Assembly: GCA_003645435.1 (NCBI GenBank)
Contig: QNFD01000199.1
Span: 1-5,708 of the forward strand
Source: Gammaproteobacteria bacterium
Lineage (GTDB): Bacteria > Pseudomonadota > Gammaproteobacteria > GCA-001735895
Direction of reading: 5' to 3'
DNA: 5,708 bases
Positions 5,558 to 5,708 of the stretch are shown here, one piece after another. Each line of letters begins with the position of its first letter. The first letter of the stretch is position 1. The notes under the pieces were generated by a model that was not told where the DNA came from, did no database searches, and was given only the letters and a program-made list of their open reading frames with translations. Made by a program: the position numbers and the translations under genes.

Positions 5558-5708
5558 ACTGCGACCGCTGCCTTGATATGCTCATCGCACTGATAGTCTC
5601 GCAATTCAAAATCTTCGTAGCGGAAGTCCAGTAAATCGTCTATTTCCGGATTCAATATCATTTTCGGCAGCGGGTAAGGAGTCCGCGATAATTGCAGTCG
5701 AGCCTGCT
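5554..5708 (-). CDS. thyA: Thymidylate synthase ThyA, C-terminal fragment
   Basis: ThyA methylates dUMP to dTMP using methylenetetrahydrofolate and releases dihydrofolate, which FolA recycles. Only the last 50 residues are inside the window; the reading frame runs off the right edge. They show [11 protein letters not shown], a linker, then [12 protein letters not shown] and the closing HIKAAVAV. This matches the E. coli C-terminus (LSREPRPLPKL, FDYRFEDFEIEGY, GIKAPVAI), which includes the last residues that close over the active site. The proline of the usual IKAPVA end is alanine here. The catalytic cysteine and dUMP-binding residues are outside the window. It lies upstream of apaG on the same strand with an 87-bp gap. 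Confidence 0.93.
   Translation of the reverse strand, partial: QARLQLSRTPYPLPKMILNPEIDDLLDFRYEDFELRDYQCDEHIKAAVAV

Overview
The window is a compact, fully coding stretch of a gammaproteobacterial chromosome with moderate GC content. The assignment rests on the surA-pdxA-rsmA order and on close resemblance of PdxA, RsmA, FolA, ApaH, ApaG and the ThyA tail to their Escherichia coli and Pseudomonas counterparts. I cannot name a genus. Nothing in the window is a tRNA, rRNA, CRISPR array, insertion sequence or phage gene.

Left half, plus strand (1-2428): the last 42 codons of surA (outer-membrane protein chaperone), then pdxA (vitamin B6 synthesis), rsmA/ksgA (16S rRNA dimethylation) and folA (dihydrofolate reductase). 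surA and pdxA overlap by 14 bp, pdxA and rsmA by 17 bp, and folA follows rsmA after 32 bp behind a clear Shine-Dalgarno sequence. This looks like one operon.

Right half, minus strand (5708 down to 2438): the last 50 codons of thyA (thymidylate synthase), an 87-bp gap holding a tandem direct repeat and a Fur-box-like/promoter-like element, then apaG and apaH (Ap4A/nucleotide-cap hydrolase). After a 139-bp gap comes a two-gene unit joined by an ATGA overlap: a cytosolic coiled-coil/GAF protein, and an exported protein with a LysM-like domain, a FecR domain and a hydrophobic C-terminus. The two halves meet tail to tail, with only 9 bp between the folA stop and the stop of the LysM/FecR gene.

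In E. coli apaG and apaH lie directly between rsmA and folA on the same strand. Here they are on the opposite strand next to thyA, and the GAF-FecR pair lies between them and folA. FolA and ThyA work as a metabolic couple, since ThyA makes dihydrofolate and FolA reduces it, and they flank the rearranged segment. The conserved genes are ordinary. The least described part is the GAF + LysM/FecR pair (2438-4077), which could be a small cytoplasm-to-envelope sensing module. That role is inference only, because neither protein has a recognisable catalytic output domain.
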